This document shows, piece by piece, positions 8,199-14,779 of a stretch of 14,779 nt of DNA. The DNA is from Glomus cerebriforme. Its lineage: Eukaryota; Glomeromycota; Glomeromycetes; Glomerales; Glomeraceae. Below the pieces are notes generated by a model, which searched no databases, had not been told where the DNA came from, and saw only the letters and a list, made by a program, of their open reading frames with translations. Position numbers and translations under genes: made by a program. Where the stretch lies: positions 25,723 through 40,501 of the forward strand of contig QKYT01000211.1 of assembly GCA_003550305.1 (NCBI GenBank), in the 5' to 3' direction. Each line of letters begins with the position of its first letter. Positions within the stretch are counted from its first letter, which is position 1.

Positions 8199-8234
8199 TA
8201 TCAAGATTCGACCTTAAAATATTTTAAAAATAGA

Positions 8235-8240
8235 AATAAA
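8235..8240 (+). terminator. Candidate polyadenylation signal of the Sel1-repeat gene
   Basis: AATAAA lies 37 bp after the stop codon at 8198, a plausible spacing for 3' end formation. In DNA this AT-rich the hexamer is common, so position is the main support. Confidence 0.4.
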
Positions 8241-9219
8241 TCATAAGTTCTATGAATAATTCTAATTTAGTTTATAAAAATATTGTATGAAATGTTTGGA
8301 AATATTTGTATATGTTCAGAATATATCCAGAAATACTTTTTGACTTCGGAAATTGTCAAAATCTTTCAGTGTGAACCATTCAAAAATCATTCACTTATTA
8401 TTTAAAATTTGACACAGAACTGGTTTGCAAATGGTTTAAATTTTAAAGCTTATAAAAAATTATCAAAATGTTATTTTATAATAATTCGTTATAAAATCTT
8501 CTACAATATATATAGGTGTTGACGAGTTGTTTGGCTTTAGCAAACATATAATGAAGAACATAAGAATTTATTGAATATTTATGAAGAATAATTGTTTGCA
8601 TTTGCATTTAGGTTATACAGTTGGAATAAATACTTGTTATTTCATAGATTCTGAGAATAACTAGGTTATTCACTGATGGAGAGGAGCATTAGTGAATAAA
8701 GTTATTCATAAGATTTCTATTGGAATAACAGGTTTATCTCATTGCGAATGACGTATACACCGATGGATCTTATATTTAATATACTTTTCTTAAGCTTCTT
8801 ATAAACTAGTGGAATGAGTGACAAAAAAACCATCGGAGGCTTGGTAAGTATATTAAAATAGATAAGTAAATAAAAAATTTATTCATCGCAAACGCAATAT
8901 ATGTATTCTGGGACAGAAATTTTTTAGTCGCAAAAATTTATTTTTGACGCCCAGTAGTACAAATTTAAAAAATTTAAAAGTTTTTTTTTTACAAATTTAG
9001 AAATTTACCAATTTTCCGGTTCAATTTTTATCTGCAATAATATCCTTTTTGGAAGATTGTGTCTTTTGTTTTGTGTAACGTTAAAGAAAGAAAAATTTGG
9101 CCAGCATTATAAAAACTTGGCGAAGTATGTAACACAGGAACACTAATATAATATTTTCTAAAAGAAATTTGTTTGTTTATTTTTCATTTTGTAATTGTAA
9201 TTAATGGATTTCAAACTTT
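8241..9219. other. Intergenic region between convergent genes
   Basis: No gene is visible. It contains an inverted pair TTATTCACT (8666-8674) and AGTGAATAA (8691-8699), which can form a 9-bp stem with a 16-nt loop. A second imperfect hairpin is bounded by CTGGG (8908-8912) and CCCAG (8950-8954). Around 8600-8660 a frame reading HLHLGYTVGINT faintly recalls a Sel1 unit, but it is too short to call. Confidence 0.45.
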
Positions 9220-9225
9220 TTTATT
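9220..9225 (-). terminator. Candidate polyadenylation signal of the MFS gene
   Basis: On the minus strand AATAAA occurs about 45 bp after the transporter's stop codon at 9270. Spacing is right, but the hexamer is frequent in this AT-rich DNA. Confidence 0.35.
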
Positions 9226-9269
9226 TTTAGATTCAATTCCAACCTAATTAACATAATTCTCTTTAATAT

Positions 9270-11440
9270 TTACAAACTATAAATAAAATCAGGATGTAAA
9301 TCTCCCATATTTTTAATTTGTTCTTCGCTTTTTCCTTCTAAAAACGATTGTGGATTTTCTCTCTTTTTCTTATTAATATTTTTAAAAAGAAAATATTGTA
9401 AAATTGATATACATGTTGCAGTAACTAGAAATGCTGTAGCTAATAAATGACCAAATAAATAACGTGGAGCATCTTTTGGTCGATAAATTTGGGATGCTAT
9501 TATACCTCCTAAATTTCCACTCATGAATAACATTGCTGCTGCTATACCCCTTTTTACATGACCTCCTACATTATTTGTTAGCCTGATAAAAATGTGAAGA
9601 GGAAGAGTATGAGATTATATTAGAAAAAAATAAAAAAAAAATAGGAGAAAAAAAAGTTAAGGAAATTTACCATGCAATTGAAGTTGCAAGACATGGAAAT
9701 ATACCAACTCCAACAATACAAGTTCCAACATATTTCACTAAATATAAATTGATTCAGTTTATAAAATTTATAAGCAAATAAATCAAACGTCAAATTTACT
9801 TACCAGCGATGTTTGATGAAGGTATGCCTAATAATATGTAATCAACAATCCCGATAGATGAACATGTGATGATAAATGGACCACGAACACGCATCCGGTC
9901 CGAAAGTATTGCTACAGTTAATGTTGACATACTAGCGCAAAAAAATGGTGGTACTGATAATAATTGTGATATAACTGCGGATTACGTTTAATAAAAATGT
10001 GAATAATTTTTTTCCCAAACGGAATTCATTTTCAGGTAAACACTTTATAATTACCATAATCAAATCCCAATCCATTTACTATCGTTGGAAGAAATAATGT
10101 GAAAGAATAAAAGGGTACTGAAAGTATACAAAGATGTAACATAGCCATGTAAACTTTCTATTTTTTTTTAAAAAAAAAAAAATTTAATTAAAAATTCAAA
10201 AGATTTACATATTTAAAAGATAAACTTTTTACATACCCAATCTTTTAATGCGGCTAAAAGTTGTTTTTTATCAAATTGTATTATATGAGCTTTTCCTGCA
10301 TCATTTTTTAATCGTTCAGTAGCAAATTTACGCTCCTTATCGCTAAGCCATTTAGTGTTTTCAGGGTAATCAGAAAGAAGGAAATAAGTGAATGCAGCGA
10401 CTATAACTGTACTAACTCCTTCAATTAAAAACAACTGTTTATAAATAAATAATGTTAGTGAAAAAATTACAGCAATACTGCAGAAAAATAATTTAGATTT
10501 TAGAGTATAATAATATGTACCCACTGCCATCCTTTTAGACTTAATTTTCCTCCTAATCTTAAAATGCAGTATGCTAATAAGCCGCTAAATGAGCCAGAAA
10601 GACTATTTCCAACAGTAAATAATGCTATACGGAAATTTTGTTCTGATCGTTTGTACCACCTGGTTATAAAATAAATTACGCCTGGAAATAATCCCGACTC
10701 ACAAGCTCCTAAAAAAAATCTTGCCGACATTAAACCTGAAAAATTATTTACCTAAAAAAAAGGAAATTATAAATTTAATTAGAATTTAAATTATGTCTTT
10801 GCATTGGTAGTTGAAACTTACAAATGACATAAGCGTCATTACAATTCCCCACGCTACCATTGTAGATGGAACTAAAAATAAAAAGAAATTATTTAATTTT
10901 TTAAGATATTAAGTTTTAACAATAATATTATTTATAATTATTTACTCCATATAGACGGACTTGTCTTGATAAGTATTAAATTTGAAGGAATTTCAAATAA
11001 AATATATCCTCTACAAGAGAAAAGAAAAAATGAATCATTTAAATAATTTCCTATTATTTATTCTAAAATATTGTGATTTAAAATTTTACTTACACGAAGA
11101 AAATACTTAGACATATATTAAATTGATTTCCAACTAATCCAATATCATCTTCAATATGATCCAGTTTCGCATTTCCAATATTAATTCTATTAATAATAGG
11201 TTTAAATTAAGTTGAAGCAAAAGTTTTATATGATAAATAAAATTTCGGTATTATAATTTACCTATCCAAGTAACTTAAGAAACATAATAAAGCTAATAAA
11301 GGCACAATTCTAAGATCCATTTTTCGTAATAATTTCTTTTCAAATTCTTTATCATCGATAAAAATTTCTTCTCGATCGGTCAAAACGCCATTAATGGAAT
11401 CGTCTTCATCTTTTTGAAAATTATTCAAAGTATTTGCCAT
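9270..11440 (-). CDS. MFS transporter, anion:cation symporter family (allantoate/nicotinate/pantothenate permease-like), 10 exons
   Basis: Minus-strand exons I could join in frame: 11440-11262, 11186-11094, 11010-10946, 10871-10822, 10751-10521, 10434-10237, 10157-10055, 9974-9804, 9737-9671 and 9582-9270. Their sum is 1470 nt, i.e. 489 residues plus stop. All nine introns (66-88 bp) are GT-AG, with donors such as GTAAGT, GTAAAT and GTATGT. Family marks across junctions are SYLDRINIGNAKL (exon 1/2), FFVGYILFEIPSN (2/3), WIPSTMVAWGIVMTL (3/4), RFFLGACESGLFPG (~140-153), SDYPENTKWL (~227-236), FDYVISQLLSVPPF (7/8), WLTNNVGGHVKRG (9/10) and the tail MGDLHPDF. About 12 hydrophobic segments are seen and the N-terminus is cytosolic and acidic, so it should be a plasma-membrane, proton-coupled importer of a small organic anion. 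The substrate cannot be told from sequence. The start is supported by CAACAATGG context. Family length is usually about 450-530 aa, so the gene looks complete. Confidence 0.92.
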
Positions 11441-11993
11441 TGTTGTTGATAAAGTCGTTGTCTTTGTTACAAAAGTAATTGTATAATTTTCTTTCAGATT
11501 TCACTTTTTTTGAGCATCTTCTGAGGATAAATTGTGTTGTATTTATAATAATATTTTATTTTTACGAACAAAAATTTTTTAATTTTTCCATTTTGTGCTT
11601 TAATTGAAAACTTCCAAATACATTTAAACAAAAGCGAAATAATTCTATAAATATACGATAATATCATTGTAGAATAATGAGCTCTTCATTCATAAGTAAA
11701 TGAATTTTTTATCTTGTTCATAAAACTTTGTATTGTATGAATCAAAAAAAAACTCTGCATAAAGTTTTTCTTTGTAGTCGAAATTTAATTCGCTCTTTTT
11801 AATACCGATATGGCATAATTAAATTACGTATTGTAGATGTAAATCTTTAAAATGATTTTCATGCTTCATATGGTTCAGCGTTAAACCATTTTTGTGTTAA
11901 TCGGCGGAATTCAAAAATTTGCCTTTTTTTGGATATTTATTTTTTTTCTTTTTATAGATGGTAAAAAAATCTATTAATAAACTATATATTTAA
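11441..11993. promoter_or_regulatory. Upstream region of the MFS transporter gene
   Basis: Reading on the minus strand, the ~30 bp before the ATG are purine/AC-rich (AACGACTTTATCAACAACA), typical of a fungal 5' leader. Further upstream the sequence is AT-rich. No specific regulator site is recognised and no other gene is seen. Confidence 0.3.
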
Positions 11994-12119
11994 CTTTTAT
12001 ATACTGTATATCCAACAGAAATTAATAATAGCATTGCTGCGCTGCGTTACAAAAGAAAATTCGATCCTAAGACTATACTAAGAAGACGGGTATTACGACG
12101 ATATGTAGTACATGGATGA
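11994..12119 (+). pseudogene. Arginine-rich coding-like scrap
   Basis: A plus-strand frame is open from 11994 to TGA at 12117-12119 (41 codons) with no ATG. It contains IAALRYKRKFDPKTILRRR and then VLRRYVVHG. It is richer in G+C and in CpG than its surroundings, which suggests former or distant coding use. It overlaps an antisense frame (12047-12232) that I consider its shadow. No family is recognised. Confidence 0.3.
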
Positions 12120-12251
12120 TTAGCGTAGAAAAAAAACACAAATACAAATTGTATAAATTTAAAATAATTTAGAAATGATATGGAAAAATTCAAGTCACCT
12201 TTATTGATTGAGAGATATTCTAGATAAAGCAAAAATGGTCTTCAGTTATAG

Positions 12252-12383
12252 TTATAGGTGGATATTAGTTTGCAAATGTTCAGTCACACGCACGAAAAAT
12301 ATTCGCATAATCGCCTCGTCCAAAACTTTCTCAAGTAATTTCTTCGCCAGCTCTTCCGATATATCAACTTCTTTCAAGCAAGT
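12252..12383 (-). pseudogene. Charged helical coding-like scrap
   Basis: A minus-strand frame of 43 codons lies between TAG (12386-12384) and TAA (12254-12252). It contains LKEVDISEELAKKLLEKVLD and IMRIFFVRVTEHLQ, an amphipathic helix-like stretch with strong coding character. A neighbouring frame just upstream reads LSTITKVIDLLERS and ends as this one begins, consistent with a single-base break in a longer frame. A plus-strand ORF with ATG (12208-12417) covers the same DNA but is serine/phenylalanine-rich, like an antisense shadow. The function is unknown. Confidence 0.35.
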
Positions 12384-12419
12384 CTATAACTTTCGTTATG
12401 GTCGACAAATATCCTGATT

Positions 12420-12944
12420 TGTGAGAAAATCATTCCAAGTTCATGAGTAAATTATTACCACAGTGCCAATTTGGTTTTTAAAATTGATAGATTTTCGAAT
12501 TCATAATTTTGGCCAATATTTTTAATGCCGGCTTAAATTTGAATGAAACCGAAATTTAAAACTTCAAATTATTATCCAATTTTAAACTCCAACGCTATTG
12601 TTAAATTCAAAAGATTTTTTTTTCAAATTCTTTATAATAGATAAAAACAAGTTAACAGGTAAATTTTCTTTAAAAAAGTTCTATAGCTGAAGAAACAAAA
12701 TAAAAGAAAAAAACTGAAAAAAGGTTTTAAATTTACCTTAATCATAACTTACCATTTCCAACCTAAAATAAAATGCAAGAAAATAAAACGAAAAAACTGA
12801 TTATTGATATATCGTATATTATCAAGGATGATTCTTTTTGGTTTTCTGTCAAGAATTGAATTTATCATACAAGTTTGGTTATTCTGGAAGTCATTGTTTC
12901 TCTGATCAATAAAATGTTGAATTCTTTAATTAGTACTGGAAATC
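12420..12944. other. AT-rich intergenic stretch
   Basis: No gene is seen. On the minus strand, positions ~12735-12775 show a lone TTTTATTTTAG, a ~10-nt block and a GTAAGT. This is the same order of splice-like signals as in the array of element B, but only one weak copy is present. Confidence 0.4.
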
Positions 12945-13010
12945 ACCTGTTGACTACGTCAACAGTTTAATATTTATAGCTTAAAAATAAAAGTAAAAAT
13001 TTAATTATAT
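12945..13010 (+). repeat. Element B left inverted repeat
   Basis: The tip holds CTGTTGAC-TAC-GTCAACAG at 12947-12965, a perfect palindrome with 8-bp arms and a 3-nt centre. It is followed by TTTAATATTTATAGCTTAAA, which recurs in reverse complement at the right end. Confidence 0.7.
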
Positions 13011-13055
13011 ATATCTATATCTATAACTAAAAAAATTCGCAACGTTTAGATTAGC

Positions 13056-13170
13056 ATGTATAAATAGTTTTCAAATTGTGCGGATCTGTGCCTGATCTAT
13101 ACTTAAAAGTTAAGATCTTTTGATGTTTGACATTATACTAATACTAATTAGTAGTAGATAATTATAAATT
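13056..13170 (-). repeat. Truncated copy of the element A inverted repeat
   Basis: AAATTGTGCGGATCTGTGCC, then GATCTATACTTAAAAGTTAA, then GACATT.TACTAATACTAAT and TAGTAGTAGATAATTATAAA match the reverse complement of the left repeat of element A (about 365-480). It stops before the outer ~125 bp with the CpG-rich tip. It is closer to the left than to the right repeat of element A, sharing GACATT and the TAGTAGTAGATAA segment that the right repeat lacks. Confidence 0.75.
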
Positions 13171-13187
13171 TTTTTTTGTAACAATAG

Positions 13188-13203
13188 ATCACCAATGGGT
13201 GAT
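13188..13203. other. Perfect short hairpin with following T-run
   Basis: ATCACC-AATG-GGTGAT forms a 6-bp stem with a 4-nt loop, directly followed by eight T. It resembles a terminator in shape. In a nuclear genome this meaning does not carry over, and it may only mark the broken end of the element A copy. Confidence 0.35.
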
Positions 13204-13258
13204 TTTTTTTGGACAATAACTAAAAAAATTTTGTGTAGCGGAAAGTTTTACATTACCT

Positions 13259-13325
13259 GTACATATAAATAATTTTGAATTGTGCAACGTGTGATTCATC
13301 TGCGCCTCCGCGCCTGATCTATTCC
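13259..13325 (-). repeat. Degenerate second copy of the element A subterminal motif
   Basis: GTACATATAAATAATTTTGA, then ATTGTGCAACGTG, TCTGCGCC and CGCGCCTGATCTATTCC keep the order of TATAAATA-GTCTTT, AATTGTGCGGATCTGTGCC and GATCTATA found in the element A ends, with small insertions. It is a diverged partial copy. Confidence 0.45.
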
Positions 13326-13485
13326 ATATTTCAGGTGGCATACTGCGGCGATCTGATAAGTGGCGTGATTGTTAACCTATTGATTTTTTTGCATAATTCC
13401 ACAATATTTGAATTTGAATTAAAAAAAGCAAAAAATGGAAGTATGGAACATTAGAAAATATTCTAAAAAGCAAGAAAAAAAATTA

Positions 13486-14215
13486 TCAAACTCACCAATC
13501 AAAGAAACTAATACCAAATTGAAACTGAAGGGAACTGCAAAAGAAATGATGATTCATTACTTAACAGTTCATTAAAAAAGAAGACAGAGAAAAAAAATGT
13601 CAAACCCACCAATCCAAGAAATCCAATGCCAAAATCAAAGCCAGAAAGGGAACCTACAAAAAGAAACGTTAATTAATGTTTCATTAAAAAAAAGTAGACA
13701 GAATTATCAAACCCACCAATTTCATGAAATCCAACGCTAAAATTGAAGCTGGAAGGAAACTTACGAAAGGAAACATTAGCTAACGGTTCATTAAAAAAGA
13801 AGACAAAGATCAAACTTACTAATCTATGAAATCCAATTCCAAAATTGAAGCCAGGGGGAACTACAAAAAGAAATGATGATTACTTAATGGTTCATTAAAA
13901 AAAGAAGACAAAGAAAGAAATTCAAACCTACCAATCCTAGAAATCAATGTCAAAATTGAATCTGAAAAGGAACCTACAAAAAGAAATGTTAGTTAACTCT
14001 CATTAAAAAAAGAAAACAAAAAATTGTCAAACTCACCAACCATGAAATCCAATGCTAAAATCGAAGATGGAGGGAACCTACAAAAGAAGAAGATTTATTA
14101 CTTAACTACTTGTTGAAAAAAGAAGGCAAGGAAATAAATCATTAAACTTACCAATCCATGAAATCTGACACACCTACAAAAAAGAAATCTTTACTTAAAT
14201 ATTTAAGAAGACAGG
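13486..14215 (-). repeat. ~108-bp tandem array with splice-site-bounded units
   Basis: Seven imperfect units are anchored on the plus-strand block TCAAAC(C/T)(C/T)ACCAAT at 13486, 13600, 13707, 13810, 13922, 14027 and 14142 (spacing 103-115 bp). Each plus unit reads roughly CCATGAAATCCAATGCCAAA, then ATTGAAGC, GGGAACCTACAAAAAGAAA, and GGTTCATTAAAAAAAGAAGA. On the minus strand each unit starts with a pyrimidine tract ending TAG, CAG or AAG. A ~40-nt block rich in TTTGATTTTGGCATTGGATT follows, then GTRRGT. This is a minisatellite by period, but its boundaries fit spliceosomal exons. Confidence 0.85.
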
Positions 14216-14376
14216 GAAAATTGCTCAATCTTCATTTCATTCTCTTCTGATGTTTTAATATGTCACCAGTTTCTTAAAAAAGGTCCATAATGCAAGTGGG
14301 AAACAATTATACCCACAGCAATTAATTTGACCAAAGGTTCCACTGTTTTGGCATTTTTTAGAGTAGTTGAAGTTAA
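13496..14376 (-). CDS. Putative multi-mini-exon gene or its relic (minus strand)
   Basis: Exon-like blocks read on the minus strand are 14376-14267 (open frame with VEPLVKLIAVGIIVSHLHYG, no ATG seen), 14173-14152, 14077-14037, 13973-13932, 13860-13820, 13759-13717, 13653-13610 and 13534-13496. Block sizes after the first are 22, 41, 42, 41, 43, 44 and 39 nt. All introns are GT-AG: ~93 nt for the first, then 74, 63, 71, 60, 63 and 75. One has a textbook branch site (TTAACTAAC, 14 nt before TAG). The first three blocks join in frame (RNW-CVRFHGL-VPSIFDFSIGFHG), then the fourth brings a stop. In-frame skipping, for example third block to 13759-13717 and on to the last, stays open. The units encode a glycine/phenylalanine-rich motif like GFDFGIGFLGL. 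No known family is recognised. It could be a true alternatively spliced gene, a decayed one, or only a satellite that carries splice signals. Confidence 0.35.
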
Positions 14377-14659
14377 TTAAGAATGTTTAAGAGAAGATTG
14401 TCAAATTGTTAAAGTATGTTTATTTGAATATATTAATTATCCCCGATTTGTATTACATAATTATTGATAGCTCTTGACTGGCAAATCACAAATTAAAAAT
14501 TCTTATTATTAAACAATTAGAAGATAATACAAATTTAATTAATTATACTCATAATGTTGTATATCCAAAAATTTTCAATAAAAATTTTTTATTATAAAAT
14601 ATATACTCAGTATTTTTAAATAATAGAATTATATACTGTAAATTTAAATTTATTATTAT
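14377..14659. other. AT-rich right part of element B
   Basis: The sequence is AT-rich with no convincing coding frame, RNA gene or repeat. Confidence 0.4.
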
Positions 14660-14728
14660 ATATAATTAAATCTTTATTTATATATATTTTAAGCTATAAA
14701 TATTAAACTGTTGACATAATCAACAGGT
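14660..14728 (-). repeat. Element B right inverted repeat
   Basis: The reverse complement matches the left end. The tip CTGTTGACATAATCAACAG (14708-14726) keeps a 7-bp-arm palindrome with a 5-nt centre, and the neighbouring TTTAAGCTATAAATATTAAA matches the left end nearly base for base. Confidence 0.7.
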
Positions 14729-14744
14729 AAATGCTAGTTTTAAT

Positions 14745-14749
<5 letters not shown>

Positions 14750-14778
<29 letters not shown>

Positions 14779-14779
14779 T
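14750..14779. repeat. Terminal poly-T run
   Basis: The window ends in AATT followed by an unbroken T homopolymer to the last base. It may be a real poly-A tail of a retroposed sequence on the minus strand, or simply where an assembly stopped in a homopolymer. Confidence 0.6.

Larger units (their letters stand above)
12945..14728. mobile_element. Element B: 1.8 kb unit with palindromic-tipped inverted repeats
   Basis: The ends are reverse complements: ACCTGTTGA(C) then TCAACAGTTTAATATTTATA and GCTTAAAA at 12945-12973 onward, matched at 14728 back to ~14690. A looser match (TTAATTATATATA) extends to about 13010 and 14660. The flanks AAATC (left) and AAATG (right) could be an imperfect target-site duplication. 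The interior holds truncated copies of element A's end and a ~108-bp tandem array. No transposase is seen, so it is probably a non-autonomous element. Confidence 0.6.

Noticed and set aside
8590..8720. Decayed Sel1 unit downstream of the Sel1 gene (HLHLGYTVGINT, ISIGIT)
   Set aside because: The match is a handful of residues broken by stops, in AT-rich DNA where such codons are common.
12047..12232. 61-codon minus-strand ORF
   Set aside because: It overlaps, antisense, the arginine-rich plus-strand frame 11994-12119. Half of it is phenylalanine-rich AT translation.
12208..12417. 69-codon plus-strand ORF with ATG
   Set aside because: It is serine/phenylalanine-rich and lies opposite a minus-strand frame with much stronger coding character. 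It is probably a shadow.
13486..14215. CRISPR-like array
   Set aside because: Units are ~108 bp, wholly related to each other with no unique spacers, and the context is eukaryotic nuclear DNA.
13486..14215. Homology between the 108-bp Sel1 repeat and the ~108-bp array of element B
   Set aside because: The period is similar but the sequences are unrelated, and the array period drifts from 103 to 115 bp. It is a coincidence of length.
13496..14376. SP7-like secreted effector of arbuscular mycorrhizal fungi (repeat-rich, alternatively spliced)
   Set aside because: The repeat peptides here are hydrophobic and glycine/phenylalanine-rich rather than hydrophilic. No start codon, signal peptide or nuclear signal was found.

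Overview
The window looks like nuclear DNA of an arbuscular mycorrhizal fungus (Glomeromycotina, most like Rhizophagus). The reasons are very high A+T, short GT-AG introns of 60-95 bp, a large Sel1-repeat gene, a methyltransferase relic in the style of Glomeromycotina families, and dense decayed repeats. This is inferred from style and gene content, not from a database match.

Layout. Positions 1-229 hold a short open frame end and AT-rich flank. Positions 230-4460 form a 4.2 kb unit bounded by ~250-290 bp terminal inverted repeats with CpG-rich, hairpin-forming tips (element A). Inside it lie a smaller inverted-repeat unit at 971-2012 (element C, with a decayed minus-strand frame) and a frameshifted SAM-methyltransferase pseudogene at 2262-3291. 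No intact transposase was seen. Positions 4461-5048 are the upstream region of the main plus-strand gene.

Positions 5049-8198 are an intact intronless Sel1-like repeat gene of 1049 aa, with one divergent and 25 tandem 36-aa repeats. All nine N bases of the window fall inside it. Positions 8241-9219 show no gene.

Positions 9270-11440 (minus) are a 10-exon MFS transporter of the anion:cation symporter (allantoate/nicotinate/pantothenate permease-like) type. I resolved it to an in-frame 489-aa protein. The Sel1 gene and the transporter converge. Positions 11441-12944 hold only two short coding-like scraps.

Positions 12945-14728 are a second unit (element B, 1.8 kb) with inverted repeats whose tips are CTGTTGAC...GTCAACAG palindromes. 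It contains truncated copies of element A's end and a ~108-bp tandem array. On the minus strand every unit of that array reads as a 3' splice site, a ~40-nt exon-like block, a GTRRGT donor and a 60-75 nt intron-like spacer. This array of tandem mini-exons is the most unusual thing in the window. The window ends in a long poly-T run.

The two intact genes are unrelated in function: a protein-interaction scaffold and a plasma-membrane solute symporter. The rest is repeat-derived or decayed.
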